This document shows, piece after piece, positions 8,668-16,698 of a stretch of 64,000 nucleotides of DNA. How positions within the stretch are numbered: position 1 is the stretch's first letter; every line of letters starts with the position of its first letter. A program made the translations under genes and the position numbers. This DNA comes from Pigmentiphaga sp. H8 (lineage in GTDB: Bacteria > Pseudomonadota > Gammaproteobacteria > Burkholderiales > Burkholderiaceae_B), in assembly GCF_003854895.1 (NCBI RefSeq), contig NZ_CP033966.1, forward strand, positions 3,038,001 through 3,102,000, written 5' to 3'. Under the pieces are notes generated by a model that was not told the origin of the DNA, did no database searches, and worked only from the letters and a program-made list of their open reading frames with translations.

Positions 8668-9018
8668 TCACTTTCCGGCCTGGGCCGGAGCCTGCAAGCG
8701 CCAGACGCGACCATCGGGATCGCGCACGGTCATGTCCCGCGTGCCCCAGTGCGTGTCCTCGAACGGCGTGACCACCTCGACGATGGGCTCGGGCTGGAAC
8801 GCGTCCGCGTCGGGCAGTTTCAGCACGATTTGCGACTCGGGTTTCTCGCTTTCAGGGACCTCGGCGATGAACAGATAAGGACCGTCGCCATTGCGCAGCT
8901 GGCCCGAGTTGTGGTCGGTCTCGAACTCCAGCTTGAAGCCCAGGGCCTGGAAGAACCTGGCCGCCTTGCCCCAGTTGTGGGTGGTCAGGAACACGGCTTC
9001 GATCCGCTCGGACTTCAT
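8668..9018 (-). CDS. VOC (glyoxalase/bleomycin-resistance fold) family protein
   Basis: 116-aa single-domain protein with the paired beta-alpha-beta-beta-beta units of the vicinal oxygen chelate fold: IEAVFLTTHNWGKAARFFQ at the start and DMTVRDPDGRVWRLQ at the end. The PDGRVWRL ending is typical of the superfamily. Metal ligands are not obvious, so a binding or resistance role is as likely as catalysis. Its ATG begins one base after the stop of the upstream ribbon-helix-helix gene, and its stop abuts the methyltransferase start. Confidence 0.88.
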   Translation of the reverse strand: MKSERIEAVFLTTHNWGKAARFFQALGFKLEFETDHNSGQLRNGDGPYLFIAEVPESEKPESQIVLKLPDADAFQPEPIVEVVTPFEDTHWGTRDMTVRDPDGRVWRLQAPAQAGK

Positions 9019-9019
9019 G

Positions 9020-9196
9020 TCACTTCTCCTTTCTGGTAGATCGGCGCCCGGGCCGCTGCGCGTCGAGATAGGCGCGCAGCGCCTCGGCCACCAGGGCCGA
9101 GAGCGAGGACTCCGATTCGATGGCGTGATGCTTGACCTGCCGGATCAGGCCGACCGGCAGATAGACGTTGAACTGCTTGACCTCTTCCTCGGCCAT
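9020..9196 (-). CDS. Small ribbon-helix-helix (Arc/MetJ/CopG-like) protein
   Basis: 58-aa protein. After MAEEEVK comes a beta strand (QFNVYLPVGLIRQVKHHAI) and two helices (SESSLSALVAEALRAYL), which is the RHH fold of small DNA-binding regulators and antitoxins. A basic tail follows. It ends with AAGGAGAAGTGAC just before the VOC ATG, so its 3' end carries the next gene's ribosome site. It could autoregulate this three-gene operon. There is no toxin-like neighbour, so an antitoxin role is not supported. Confidence 0.8.
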   Translation of the reverse strand: MAEEEVKQFNVYLPVGLIRQVKHHAIESESSLSALVAEALRAYLDAQRPGRRSTRKEK

Positions 9197-9226
9197 GGCG
9201 ACCCTGTTTGCTAGATTGCTAGCATT

Positions 9227-9526
9227 CTAGAAACTCCGGTTTGCCTCCGTCAAGTCGAAGCCCAGGCCGAAGCACGTCGGCCCATAACCGGCGCCTTCCC
9301 ACCCCTTGGCCAGGAAATACAGCGGGAAGAACGCGCCCAGCAGCGGCAGCGCGACGCAGATCGCCATCAGGCCGGCGAACCCCGCGTCCTGCAACAGCCA
9401 CAGGCCCAGCAGCAGCCGGCCGGCGAGCAGGACCGCATAGGACACCATGCCATGCCCCAGCACCGGCAGCGCCGACGCCAGGCTCAGCAGGGAAGCCAGC
9501 GCGTACAGGGCCAGGCCCCGGAACAT
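9227..9526 (-). CDS. Small membrane protein, unknown function
   Basis: 99-aa hydrophobic protein with three likely TM segments (about residues 5-22, 27-45 and 48-73) and a short soluble tail ending ANRSF. The frame stays open and codon-like for about 34 codons upstream of ATG 9526 (reading ...YVNQRITSGTRGRQADERG...) but has no usual start codon there, so the true N-terminus may be longer or the gene may have lost its start. It lies just upstream of the ribbon-helix-helix gene on the same strand. Confidence 0.5.
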   Translation of the reverse strand: MFRGLALYALASLLSLASALPVLGHGMVSYAVLLAGRLLLGLWLLQDAGFAGLMAICVALPLLGAFFPLYFLAKGWEGAGYGPTCFGLGFDLTEANRSF

Positions 9527-9766
9527 GCCCGACTTGCCGCCGCGCTCGTCGGCCTGCCGGCCACGGGTGCCGCTGGTGATGCGTTGGTTGACGTAAACGC
9601 TTACGGCCGCGCCCGAAGGAACACTGCGAGAGGAATTCTAGAACCCGACGAAACGCACGCGTTTTATTGACTTTAATTCAAATGTATTTGGCTTATACCG
9701 CGCTTCATCCGCAAAGGTAAAGCCGGCACAATGCCAGCCATACCCCCGCTATCCAGGAGATCTTCC

Positions 9767-10570
9767 ATGAGCATTCCTTCCTTCGGCGTCGGCACCTTCC
9801 GCCTGACCGGCCAGACCGTCATCGACTCGGTGCGCAACGCCCTGGACGTGGGCTATCGCGCCGTCGACACCGCGCAGATCTACGGCAACGAGGCCGAGGT
9901 CGGCCAGGCCATCGCCCAGAGCGGCGTCAAGCGCGCCGACCTTTTCCTGACCACCAAGATCTGGACCGACAGCTACGCCAAGGACAAGCTGGCGCCCAGC
10001 CTGCGCGCCAGCCTGGAGAAGCTGCGTACCGACTACGTCGACCTGACCCTGATCCACTGGCCGGCGCCGGGCAACGGCGTCGAACTGGGCGAGACCATGG
10101 CGGCGCTGGCCGAGGCCAAGGCGCAGGGCCTGACCCGGCAGATCGGCATCTCCAACTTCAACATCGCGCTGACGCAGCAAGCCATCTCGATGGTCGGCAA
10201 GGGCGAGATCGCCACCAACCAGATCGAGCTCAGCCCGTATCTGCAGAACCGCAAGCTGACCGCGTTCCTGCAGGAACAAGGCATCACCGTGACCTCGTAC
10301 ATGACGCTGGCCTACGGCAAGGTGCTGAAGGATCCGGTACTGGCCGCGATCGCCGCCAAGCACCATGCCACCGTGGCGCAGGTCGCGCTGGCCTGGGCGC
10401 TGCAGCTCGGCTATGCGGTGATCCCCTCTTCCACCAAGCGCGAGAACCTGGCCGGCAACCTGCTCGCCCGCGATCTCAGGCTCGATGCCGACGACATGGC
10501 GAGGATCGCCGCGCTGGAGCGCAATGGCCGCGAGGTGGATCCCCAGGGGCTCGCGCCCGAGTGGGACTGA
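9767..10570 (+). CDS. dkgB: 2,5-diketo-D-gluconate reductase B / aldo-keto reductase
   Basis: NADPH-dependent aldo-keto reductase of 267 aa, the same length as E. coli DkgB (YafB) and very similar along its whole length (for example YRAVDTAQIYGNEAEVGQAI, TNQIELSPYLQNRK, SYMTLAYGK and the ending GLAPEWD). Catalytic residues of the family are visible: Asp and Tyr in DTAQIY, Lys in TTKIW, His in LIHWP. It reduces 2,5-diketogluconate in vitro and methylglyoxal and other aldehydes in cells. ATG 9767 was chosen for its AGGAG at 9754-9758; an earlier ATG at 9731 lacks one. Confidence 0.93.
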   Translation: MSIPSFGVGTFRLTGQTVIDSVRNALDVGYRAVDTAQIYGNEAEVGQAIAQSGVKRADLFLTTKIWTDSYAKDKLAPSLRASLEKLRTDYVDLTLIHWPAPGNGVELGETMAALAEAKAQGLTRQIGISNFNIALTQQAISMVGKGEIATNQIELSPYLQNRKLTAFLQEQGITVTSYMTLAYGKVLKDPVLAAIAAKHHATVAQVALAWALQLGYAVIPSSTKRENLAGNLLARDLRLDADDMARIAALERNGREVDPQGLAPEWD

Positions 10571-10657
10571 TGGCAAGGGCGCGCATCCGGGTCGCCCGCC
10601 TGCACGATCCGGCGAAGGTTCACATATACAATTGAGGCCATTTTCTTTCCCAGCCTC

Positions 10658-11461
10658 ATGCAGAACGTCGCCAACCCGTCATCTCGGCAACCAGGCACCC
10701 GGGACGTCCGCGTCCTGGCCCGCGGACTCACGATACTCTCCGCTTTCGAGCCGGAGAACGGCTGGTTGACCAACTCCGAACTGGCCGCGCTTACCGACCT
10801 GCCCAAGCCCACCGTCTCGCGGCTGACCTCCAATCTGCTGGAAGCGGGCTATCTGGAATACTCGGCCCAGCGGGCTGCCTACCGCCTGGGCATGCCGGTG
10901 CTCGCGCTGGGTTTCGCCGCGGCCTCCCATAGCGATTTCGTCGTGCTGGCCAGGCCGCTGATGCAGCAGTTCGCCGACAAGCACCGCGTGTCGGTGGTCC
11001 TGGCCTCCCCCGACGCCAGCAGCATGGTGTGCAACGAGGTCGCCCACAGCCGCGAGATGCTGTTCACGCTGCGCGTGCGCGCGGGCTCGCGCCTGCGCAT
11101 CGACCGCTCGGCCCTGGGCCGGGCGCTGGTCGGCGCCATGGGCGATGCCGAACGCCTGGCCTATCTCGAAAGGCTCGGCGTTGCGGATCCGTCGGCCTGC
11201 GAATCCTTGAGCCGCGAAGTGCCTCACGCCGTCGCCCAGATGGCCGGCCAGGGCTATTGCGTGGCGGCGGGCACACTGGAGGAAGGAACCAACGGCGTGG
11301 CGGTCGTGATAGATACGCCCGAGGGACCGCACACCTATGCGCTGGGCTGCGCCGCGCCCTCGAACGCGCTGGCCATGGCGCGGCTGAAGCAGGAAGTGGC
11401 CCCCGGACTGCTGGCGCTCAAGGCCAGGCTGGAAGCCGAGCTCAGCGCCGGCCAGGAGTAG
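10658..11461 (+). CDS. IclR family transcriptional regulator 1
   Basis: 267-aa regulator with an N-terminal winged helix (RDVRVLARGLTILSAFE, then LTNSELAALTDLPKPTVSRL) and a C-terminal IclR effector-binding domain. The stop overlaps the ribosome site of the second IclR gene 2 bp downstream. The pair converges on the acyl-CoA carboxylase operon, so control of that operon is likely. The two proteins are only distantly alike, so they are not a recent duplication. Confidence 0.93.
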   Translation: MQNVANPSSRQPGTRDVRVLARGLTILSAFEPENGWLTNSELAALTDLPKPTVSRLTSNLLEAGYLEYSAQRAAYRLGMPVLALGFAAASHSDFVVLARPLMQQFADKHRVSVVLASPDASSMVCNEVAHSREMLFTLRVRAGSRLRIDRSALGRALVGAMGDAERLAYLERLGVADPSACESLSREVPHAVAQMAGQGYCVAAGTLEEGTNGVAVVIDTPEGPHTYALGCAAPSNALAMARLKQEVAPGLLALKARLEAELSAGQE

Positions 11462-11463
11462 GC

Positions 11464-12261
11464 ATGGTCAGGACCCGCCAACCGGCCCCCGAATCGCCCC
11501 AGGCTGCCGATATCCAGGTCGATTCGCTGCGCCGGGGCCTGGAGATCCTCCGGCTGTTCGACGTGCGCCACCGCAGGCTGTCGCTGGACGACATCTCGAA
11601 CAGGCTCGGCCTGACGCGAGCGACCACGGACAAGCTCGTGCAGACGCTGCTGAACCACCATTTCCTGCAACCGCTGAGCAACGACGTCTACCAGCCGCAT
11701 GTCGCCTGCCTGGCGTTGGGACGCGCGGTCAAGCGCCGCCTGCCCATTGCCCAGGCGGCACGGCCGCTGATGCTCGAATTGTCCCAACGCTATGGCGTCC
11801 ACGTGACGCTGACCACCCGCGACCGATTGCACATGCTGGTGGTCGAGCACTGCGTTCCCTCCGGCAAGGTCCGCCTAGGGCTGACCACCGGCTCGCGCTT
11901 CTCCATGGTGGCGTCCGCGTCCGGGCGCGCCTACCTGTGGGGACAGCCAGAGGAACAGCGCCGCGTCCTGCTGGCCCAAATCGAGGACGAGGCCGGCGCG
12001 GGCATGCAGCGACAGATCGCCGACACCCATGCGGCCTTCCAGGAGTTGGACAGGAACGGCTGGTGCTATCTGGCCTCGCCGGTCGCCAACCAGACCGCCT
12101 CCATCGCCACGCCGGTGCACGCCGGCGACGGCGTGGAATTCGCCCTGGCCGCCATGGCCGTGGGCGCCAGCCTGACGGAAAAGAACCTGCGCCAGCAGGT
12201 GGCGCCCGAACTCTTCGCGGTGGCCCAGCGCATCGCGCTCGACAAGGACGCTGGCCGCTAA
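11464..12261 (+). CDS. IclR family transcriptional regulator 2
   Basis: 265-aa regulator from ATG 11464, whose AGGAG lies inside the last codons of the upstream IclR gene. The helix-turn-helix (SLRRGLEILRLFD, then LSLDDISNRLGLTRATTDKL) and effector domain are typical. Its stop (12259-12261) overlaps the stop of the convergent enoyl-CoA hydratase gene at 12258-12260. Two IclR genes next to a single catabolic operon suggest separate activator and repressor roles or two effectors. Confidence 0.93.
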   Translation: MVRTRQPAPESPQAADIQVDSLRRGLEILRLFDVRHRRLSLDDISNRLGLTRATTDKLVQTLLNHHFLQPLSNDVYQPHVACLALGRAVKRRLPIAQAARPLMLELSQRYGVHVTLTTRDRLHMLVVEHCVPSGKVRLGLTTGSRFSMVASASGRAYLWGQPEEQRRVLLAQIEDEAGAGMQRQIADTHAAFQELDRNGWCYLASPVANQTASIATPVHAGDGVEFALAAMAVGASLTEKNLRQQVAPELFAVAQRIALDKDAGR

Positions 12262-13070
12262 GACCCCGGCCGGCGCCCCTCGTCCAGCGACCCCAGCGCG
12301 TCGCGCACCGCCTGGAGGTGTTCCTCCGAGACGTGGGCGATCGCCTGGAACGCCGCCACGACGTCCAGGTGGGTCGGCAGCGTATGTTGCTCCGCATCGC
12401 GCAGCAGGCGCTTGTGCATGCGCATGGCCTGGGCGGGATGCCTGGCGATGCGGCGGGCCAGGCCGTCGGCCCGCGCGCGCAGTTCGTCGTCGGGCACGAC
12501 ATCCGACACCAGGCCGATGCGCAGTGCCTCGTCGGCGTCGATGGGATCGGCCGTGAAAGCCAGCTCCATGGCCTTGGACCGGCCCACCAGGCGGGGCAGC
12601 ATCCACGCCCCGCCGTCCCCGGCGACGATGCCCAGCCGCGCGAAGCTGACCGAGAAACGCGCGCTGCGCGCCGCGATGCGTATGTCGCAGAAGCAGGCAA
12701 GGTCGCAGCCCGCGCCATAGGCCGGCCCGTTGACCGCGGCGATGACGGGGATCTCGGTCTCGCTCAGGGCCAGCGGCACCTGGTGCACCGTGTCCCGGTA
12801 GCGCGCCTGCACCTGCGATACGGAGCCGGCCGAGAACATTTCGCGCCGCGCCATCTGCCTCAGGTCGCCGCCCGCGCAGAACGCCCTGCCCTGGCCGGTG
12901 ATGACGAGCACGCGCGCAGCGGGATCGGCGTTGGCGCGGCGAACGTGGCCGGCCAGCTCCAGGAATTGCTCGGTGCTGGAAAAACGGTTCAGCGTGTCGG
13001 GATGGCAGAGCGTCAGGGTGACGATGCCGTCCCGGTCCTCGCGCTGGACGAACCCCTGGTCCGCCGCCAT
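12258..13070 (-). CDS. Enoyl-CoA hydratase/isomerase (crotonase) 1
   Basis: 270-aa crotonase, last gene of the nine-gene operon. The oxyanion-hole segments are present: GRAFCAGGDLRQM and NGPAYGAGCDLACFCD. In the second segment the usual glutamate position near GAGC is not conserved by eye; GIVAGDGGAWMLPRLVG occupies the catalytic region. It could be a hydratase, isomerase or hydrolase. ATG 13070 is 2 bp after the stop of the upstream crotonase, so the two are cotranslated. Confidence 0.88.
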   Translation of the reverse strand: MAADQGFVQREDRDGIVTLTLCHPDTLNRFSSTEQFLELAGHVRRANADPAARVLVITGQGRAFCAGGDLRQMARREMFSAGSVSQVQARYRDTVHQVPLALSETEIPVIAAVNGPAYGAGCDLACFCDIRIAARSARFSVSFARLGIVAGDGGAWMLPRLVGRSKAMELAFTADPIDADEALRIGLVSDVVPDDELRARADGLARRIARHPAQAMRMHKRLLRDAEQHTLPTHLDVVAAFQAIAHVSEEHLQAVRDALGSLDEGRRPGS

Positions 13071-13072
13071 GG

Positions 13073-13864
13073 CTAGGCTCCGATCCAGCGCGGCGGGCGC
13101 TTTTCGGCGAAGGCGCGCGGGCCCTCGATGGCATCCGCGCTGGCATAGACGCGCTCGTGGAACTTGCAGGCCGCCTCGAAGCCGCGATCGCACCCCAGGT
13201 CCATCGCCGCCCCCACGCTTTTCTTGGCCGCCCATACGGTCAACGGCGCATTGTCCGCGATGGTGCGGGCGACCGCCTGCGCCCGTTCGCGCACCGCTGC
13301 GGGCGTCGCCTCCACGTAGTTGACGAACCCCAATTGATGGAAGCGTTCGATGGGATGCATGTCGCCCGTCATCATCATCTCCAGCAGGAAGGGCTGCGGC
13401 AGCATCCACAGCATGGGCACGCCCCACGGCGAGCCCCGCCCCACCTTGGCCTCGGAGATCCCCCCGCGCGTTCCCTGCAGGCCCACCCGGATGTCGCTGT
13501 TGGCAGCCAGGACCATGCCTCCCGCGGTGAAATGGCCCGTCATGGCGGCGATGATGGGCTTGGCCACCCGCCGCATGCGCTGGTGGAACGGATCGCGCAG
13601 CAGCTCCAGCATGTCCTTGCCCGATTCCGCGCGTACTCTCGCGGCTTCCTTCAGGTCCATGCCGGCCGAGAACGTCCCGCAATCGGCCGAGGTCAGCACG
13701 ACGGCGCGCACGGCCTCGTCGCGGTCGACCTCGTCCCAGAGATCCAGCAGCCGTTCGCAGACCGCGATCGACAGCGCATTGCGCTGGTCCGGCCGGTTGA
13801 TGCGGATCGTGGCGATGCCGGATGTCAGCGCATACTGCACGGGGGCATCGGTGGGTGTCGTCAT
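13073..13864 (-). CDS. Enoyl-CoA hydratase/isomerase (crotonase) 2
   Basis: 263-aa crotonase. CoA-binding and oxyanion segments are visible (RPDQRNALS, GTFSAGMDLKEAARV, TGHFTAGGMVLAANSD), and the active-site loop reads GISEAKVGRGSPWG. Within the operon it would act on an unsaturated CoA thioester made or carboxylated upstream. The next gene starts 2 bp downstream; the Bug gene ends 55 bp upstream. Confidence 0.9.
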   Translation of the reverse strand: MTTPTDAPVQYALTSGIATIRINRPDQRNALSIAVCERLLDLWDEVDRDEAVRAVVLTSADCGTFSAGMDLKEAARVRAESGKDMLELLRDPFHQRMRRVAKPIIAAMTGHFTAGGMVLAANSDIRVGLQGTRGGISEAKVGRGSPWGVPMLWMLPQPFLLEMMMTGDMHPIERFHQLGFVNYVEATPAAVRERAQAVARTIADNAPLTVWAAKKSVGAAMDLGCDRGFEAACKFHERVYASADAIEGPRAFAEKRPPRWIGA

Positions 13865-13919
13865 GTCAGGCCTCCTGGAGTCGGAAAGACGGCTCGAAAG
13901 ATGGCTCCACGCTTGCCCC

Positions 13920-14885
13920 TCACTCGGGCTTGATGTCGGCGGCGCTGGTAAGCCTGGCGTAGTGCCGGCTTTCCTCGGCGATGTACTTGCCGAATTCGGC
14001 CGGCGCCATCGGCGGCAGCAGTTCGTAGCCCACGCCGTCCACCTGCTTGCGCAGCTCGGGTTGCTCCAGCACGGCGCGGACCTCGCGATTGAGCCGGTCG
14101 ATGATCTCGGGCGACGTCCCCGCGGGCGCGAACAGGCCGTTCCAGTTGCCGATCTCGAAGCCCGGCAGCACCTCCTTCATGGCGGGCACGCCCGGCAGCT
14201 TGGCCGAGCGGTCCGGCGTGATGGCCAGCGCCTTGAGCTTGCCCGTGATCATGTAGGAAAGACCGGTCGAGAAATCGATGAACATCATCTGCGTCTGCCC
14301 GCCCAGCAGCTCGGCAATGGCCTGGCCGTAAGCCTTGTACGGGATGGCGTTGATCTCCGTCTTCGTCATCACGCGAAAAGTGCTGCCGGTGATGCGAGTG
14401 GTGCTGTTGGCATAGGGGAAGGACAGCTTGCCGGGATGCGCCTTGGCATAGGCGATCAGCTCGGCCACCGAGTTGACCGGCACCGAAGGGTTGACCACCA
14501 GCGCATGCGGGACACCGCCCACCACGGCCACCGGCGCGAAGTCCTTCAGGCCGTCGTAGGACACTTTCTTGAAAAAGTACTGGTTCGCCACCTGGGTGGT
14601 ATTGGTGCCGAACAACAGGGTGTAGCCATCCGGCTGTGCGCGCGCGACGTATTCGCTGCCTATCATGCCCGTGGCGCCCGGCCGGTTCTGAACCACCATG
14701 GATTGGCCCAGGCGCTTGCTCAGCGCCTCGGCCACCACGCGCGCCACGGCATCGGTCGGACTGCCGGCCGCGAACGGCACGACGATGGTGACCGGCTTGT
14801 CGGGATAGGCGGCCTGGGCCGCCGGCAGCCCCTGCGCGGCAAACGCCACGGCGCACAGGCCCATCGATCGCAAGGTTTTCATCAT
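13920..14885 (-). CDS. Bug/TctC family periplasmic solute-binding protein
   Basis: 321-aa extracytoplasmic receptor. The signal peptide (about residues 1-26, ending AAQAAYPDKP) is followed by typical Bug motifs: PVTIVVPFAAGSPTDAVAR, VVQNRPGATGMIGSEYVA and YTLLFGTNTT. Bug proteins bind carboxylates for tripartite tricarboxylate transporters. No TctA/TctB membrane genes are nearby, which is usual in Bordetella-like genomes where most Bug genes are orphans. The ATG overlaps the MaoC stop (ATGA), so it is translationally coupled and probably binds the organic acid this operon degrades. Confidence 0.93.
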   Translation of the reverse strand: MMKTLRSMGLCAVAFAAQGLPAAQAAYPDKPVTIVVPFAAGSPTDAVARVVAEALSKRLGQSMVVQNRPGATGMIGSEYVARAQPDGYTLLFGTNTTQVANQYFFKKVSYDGLKDFAPVAVVGGVPHALVVNPSVPVNSVAELIAYAKAHPGKLSFPYANSTTRITGSTFRVMTKTEINAIPYKAYGQAIAELLGGQTQMMFIDFSTGLSYMITGKLKALAITPDRSAKLPGVPAMKEVLPGFEIGNWNGLFAPAGTSPEIIDRLNREVRAVLEQPELRKQVDGVGYELLPPMAPAEFGKYIAEESRHYARLTSAADIKPE

Positions 14886-15397
14886 TGGTCTCCCGCAGGG
14901 GTGGATTCGTTCGGTCGGGTCTTGACCATGCGCAGCGGCGAGTAGGTCAGCACGGTCTCGCCCCGCTGGTTGACCACGCGGTTGGCGGTACGCACCAGGC
15001 CGCGGTCGGCCTTGCTCGTTGCCCTGGCCTCGACCACTTCGCATTCGACATGGATGGTGTCGCCGGCATTGGTCGGCTTGTGCACCTTGATGTCCGCCTC
15101 CATGAACGCCATGCCCGTGCGCTGCATGGTGCTCTGCATCAGCAGGCCCTCGGCCATGCAGAAGACCAGCGAACCGGGCGCCGGACGCGATCCGATGATG
15201 GATTGCGAGCCGATGTAGTCGAGGTTGGTGAACATTTCCTCGACCATGCCCACCGTTCCGATGAACAGGGTGATGTCCGCCTCGGTGATGGTCCGCCCCA
15301 GGGTGCGGAAGCGATAGCCGACCTCGACATCGTCCCAATAGAACCCCATGCCCAGGACCTCCAGCCCGTTGGCGTCGGTCGTGATTGCTCTACGCAT
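14882..15397 (-). CDS. MaoC-like hydratase
   Basis: 171-aa hot-dog fold protein. DVEVGYRFRTLGRTITEADITLFIGTVG is the usual MaoC N-terminal segment; PGSLVFCMAEGLL replaces the common hydratase motif region and DTIHVECEVVEARATSK follows. Expected to hydrate a 2-enoyl-CoA or to be part of a mesaconyl-CoA-type hydration. It overlaps the Bug gene by 4 bp and follows the CaiB gene by 36 bp. Confidence 0.85.
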   Translation of the reverse strand: MRRAITTDANGLEVLGMGFYWDDVEVGYRFRTLGRTITEADITLFIGTVGMVEEMFTNLDYIGSQSIIGSRPAPGSLVFCMAEGLLMQSTMQRTGMAFMEADIKVHKPTNAGDTIHVECEVVEARATSKADRGLVRTANRVVNQRGETVLTYSPLRMVKTRPNESTPAGDQ

Positions 15398-15433
15398 GCC
15401 TTTCTCCTCCTGGTTTCTTGAATGTTCTCTTGA

Positions 15434-16654
15434 TCAAAGCACGCCGGCTTCGCGCAGCGCCGCCAGTTGCTCGGGCGTCACGCCCACCGTCCGCAGGACC
15501 TCGTCGGTGTGCTCGCCCAGCAGCGGCGGCGCGCTTCCCGGCTCCAGCGGCGTGGCCGAGAAGCGCATGGGATTGCGCACCGTCGGCACCCGGCCATAGC
15601 GCGGATGCGGCAGCTCGGCGCGCAGGCCCCGCGCGACGACCTGCTCGTCGGCGAAGACCTGGTCCATGCGGTTGATGGGGCCGCCGGGCACCTGGGCCCG
15701 TTCAAGCAGCGAAGTCCAGTCGGCCAGGCTGCGCGAACGCGTGACGGGCACCAGCCACGCATCCAGCTCCGCGCGATTGCGCACCCGGTCCGCGATGGTC
15801 GCGAAGCGGGCGTCGGTGCCGACGCCGGGCTGGCCCACCGCCTCGCACAGGCGGCGGAACTGCGCGTCGTTGCCGACCGCGAGCACCAGATGGCCGTCCG
15901 CCGCCGGATAGACGGCATACGGCGCGATGTTGGGATGGCCGCTGCCCATGCGCTGCGGCACCTGGCCGCTGACCAGGTAGTTCATCGACTGGTTCACCAG
16001 CGAGCCGACCATGCAGTCCAGCAGGCTGATGTCGATGTGCTGGCCGCCGTGGCCCCGGTCGCGGTGCTGCACCGCGGCCAGGATGGCGGTGGTGGCGTAC
16101 ATGCCGGCCAGCAGGTCGGCCACCGCCACCCCCGCCCGCTGCGGCCCGCCGCCTGGCAGGTCGTCGCGCTCGCCCGTCACGCTCATCAGGCCGCCCATGC
16201 CCTGGATCAGGTAGTCGTAGCCCGCGCGATCCTTGTAGGGGCCGGTCTGCCCGAAGCCGGTCACCGAGCAATAGACCAGTTGCGGATTGATCTCGCGCAG
16301 CGAGTCGTAGTCCAGTCCGTATTTCTTCAGGCCACCGACCTTGTAGTTCTCCACGAACACATCGGCGCCCCGCGCCAGGTCCCGGACGATCCGCTGTCCG
16401 CGTGGATCGGAAAAGTCGACGGCCACCGATTTCTTGCCACGGTTGCAGCTCATGAAATAGGCGGCGTCGCCGTCTTCCCCCGTGCGTTCGTCGGCCAGGA
16501 ACGGCGGTCCCATCTGCCGGGTATCGTCGCCGGCGCCGGGTTTTTCTATCTTGATGACCTCCGCCCCCAGGTCGGCCAGATTCTGCGTGGCCCAGGGGCC
16601 GGCCAGGATACGGGAAAGGTCCACGACGCGAAGATGGCTCAGCGGCTTGTTCAT
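15434..16654 (-). CDS. CaiB/BaiF family (class III) CoA transferase
   Basis: 406-aa class III CoA transferase that moves CoA between carboxylic acids. Family blocks are clear: LSHLRVVDLSRILAGPWA, DLGAEVIKIEKPGAGDDTR, NRGKKSVAVDFSDPRG and YCSVTGFGQTGPYKDRAGYD. The catalytic aspartate should be in DISLLDCMVGSL. It would activate the substrate acid or recycle CoA in the operon. ATG 16654 fits the family start. An alternative ATG at 16702 overlaps the carboxylase stop as ATGA and would add 16 residues, so coupled translation from there is possible. Confidence 0.92.
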   Translation of the reverse strand: MNKPLSHLRVVDLSRILAGPWATQNLADLGAEVIKIEKPGAGDDTRQMGPPFLADERTGEDGDAAYFMSCNRGKKSVAVDFSDPRGQRIVRDLARGADVFVENYKVGGLKKYGLDYDSLREINPQLVYCSVTGFGQTGPYKDRAGYDYLIQGMGGLMSVTGERDDLPGGGPQRAGVAVADLLAGMYATTAILAAVQHRDRGHGGQHIDISLLDCMVGSLVNQSMNYLVSGQVPQRMGSGHPNIAPYAVYPAADGHLVLAVGNDAQFRRLCEAVGQPGVGTDARFATIADRVRNRAELDAWLVPVTRSRSLADWTSLLERAQVPGGPINRMDQVFADEQVVARGLRAELPHPRYGRVPTVRNPMRFSATPLEPGSAPPLLGEHTDEVLRTVGVTPEQLAALREAGVL

Positions 16655-16698
16655 GGTGGTCTCGGTACGGCCGGCGCCCGCCGGCTCGGAATGGAAGG

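Noticed and set aside
9591..9606. CGTAAACGCTTACG as a LacI-type operator
   Set aside because: Imperfect palindrome with no LacI-type regulator gene in the window; more likely chance.
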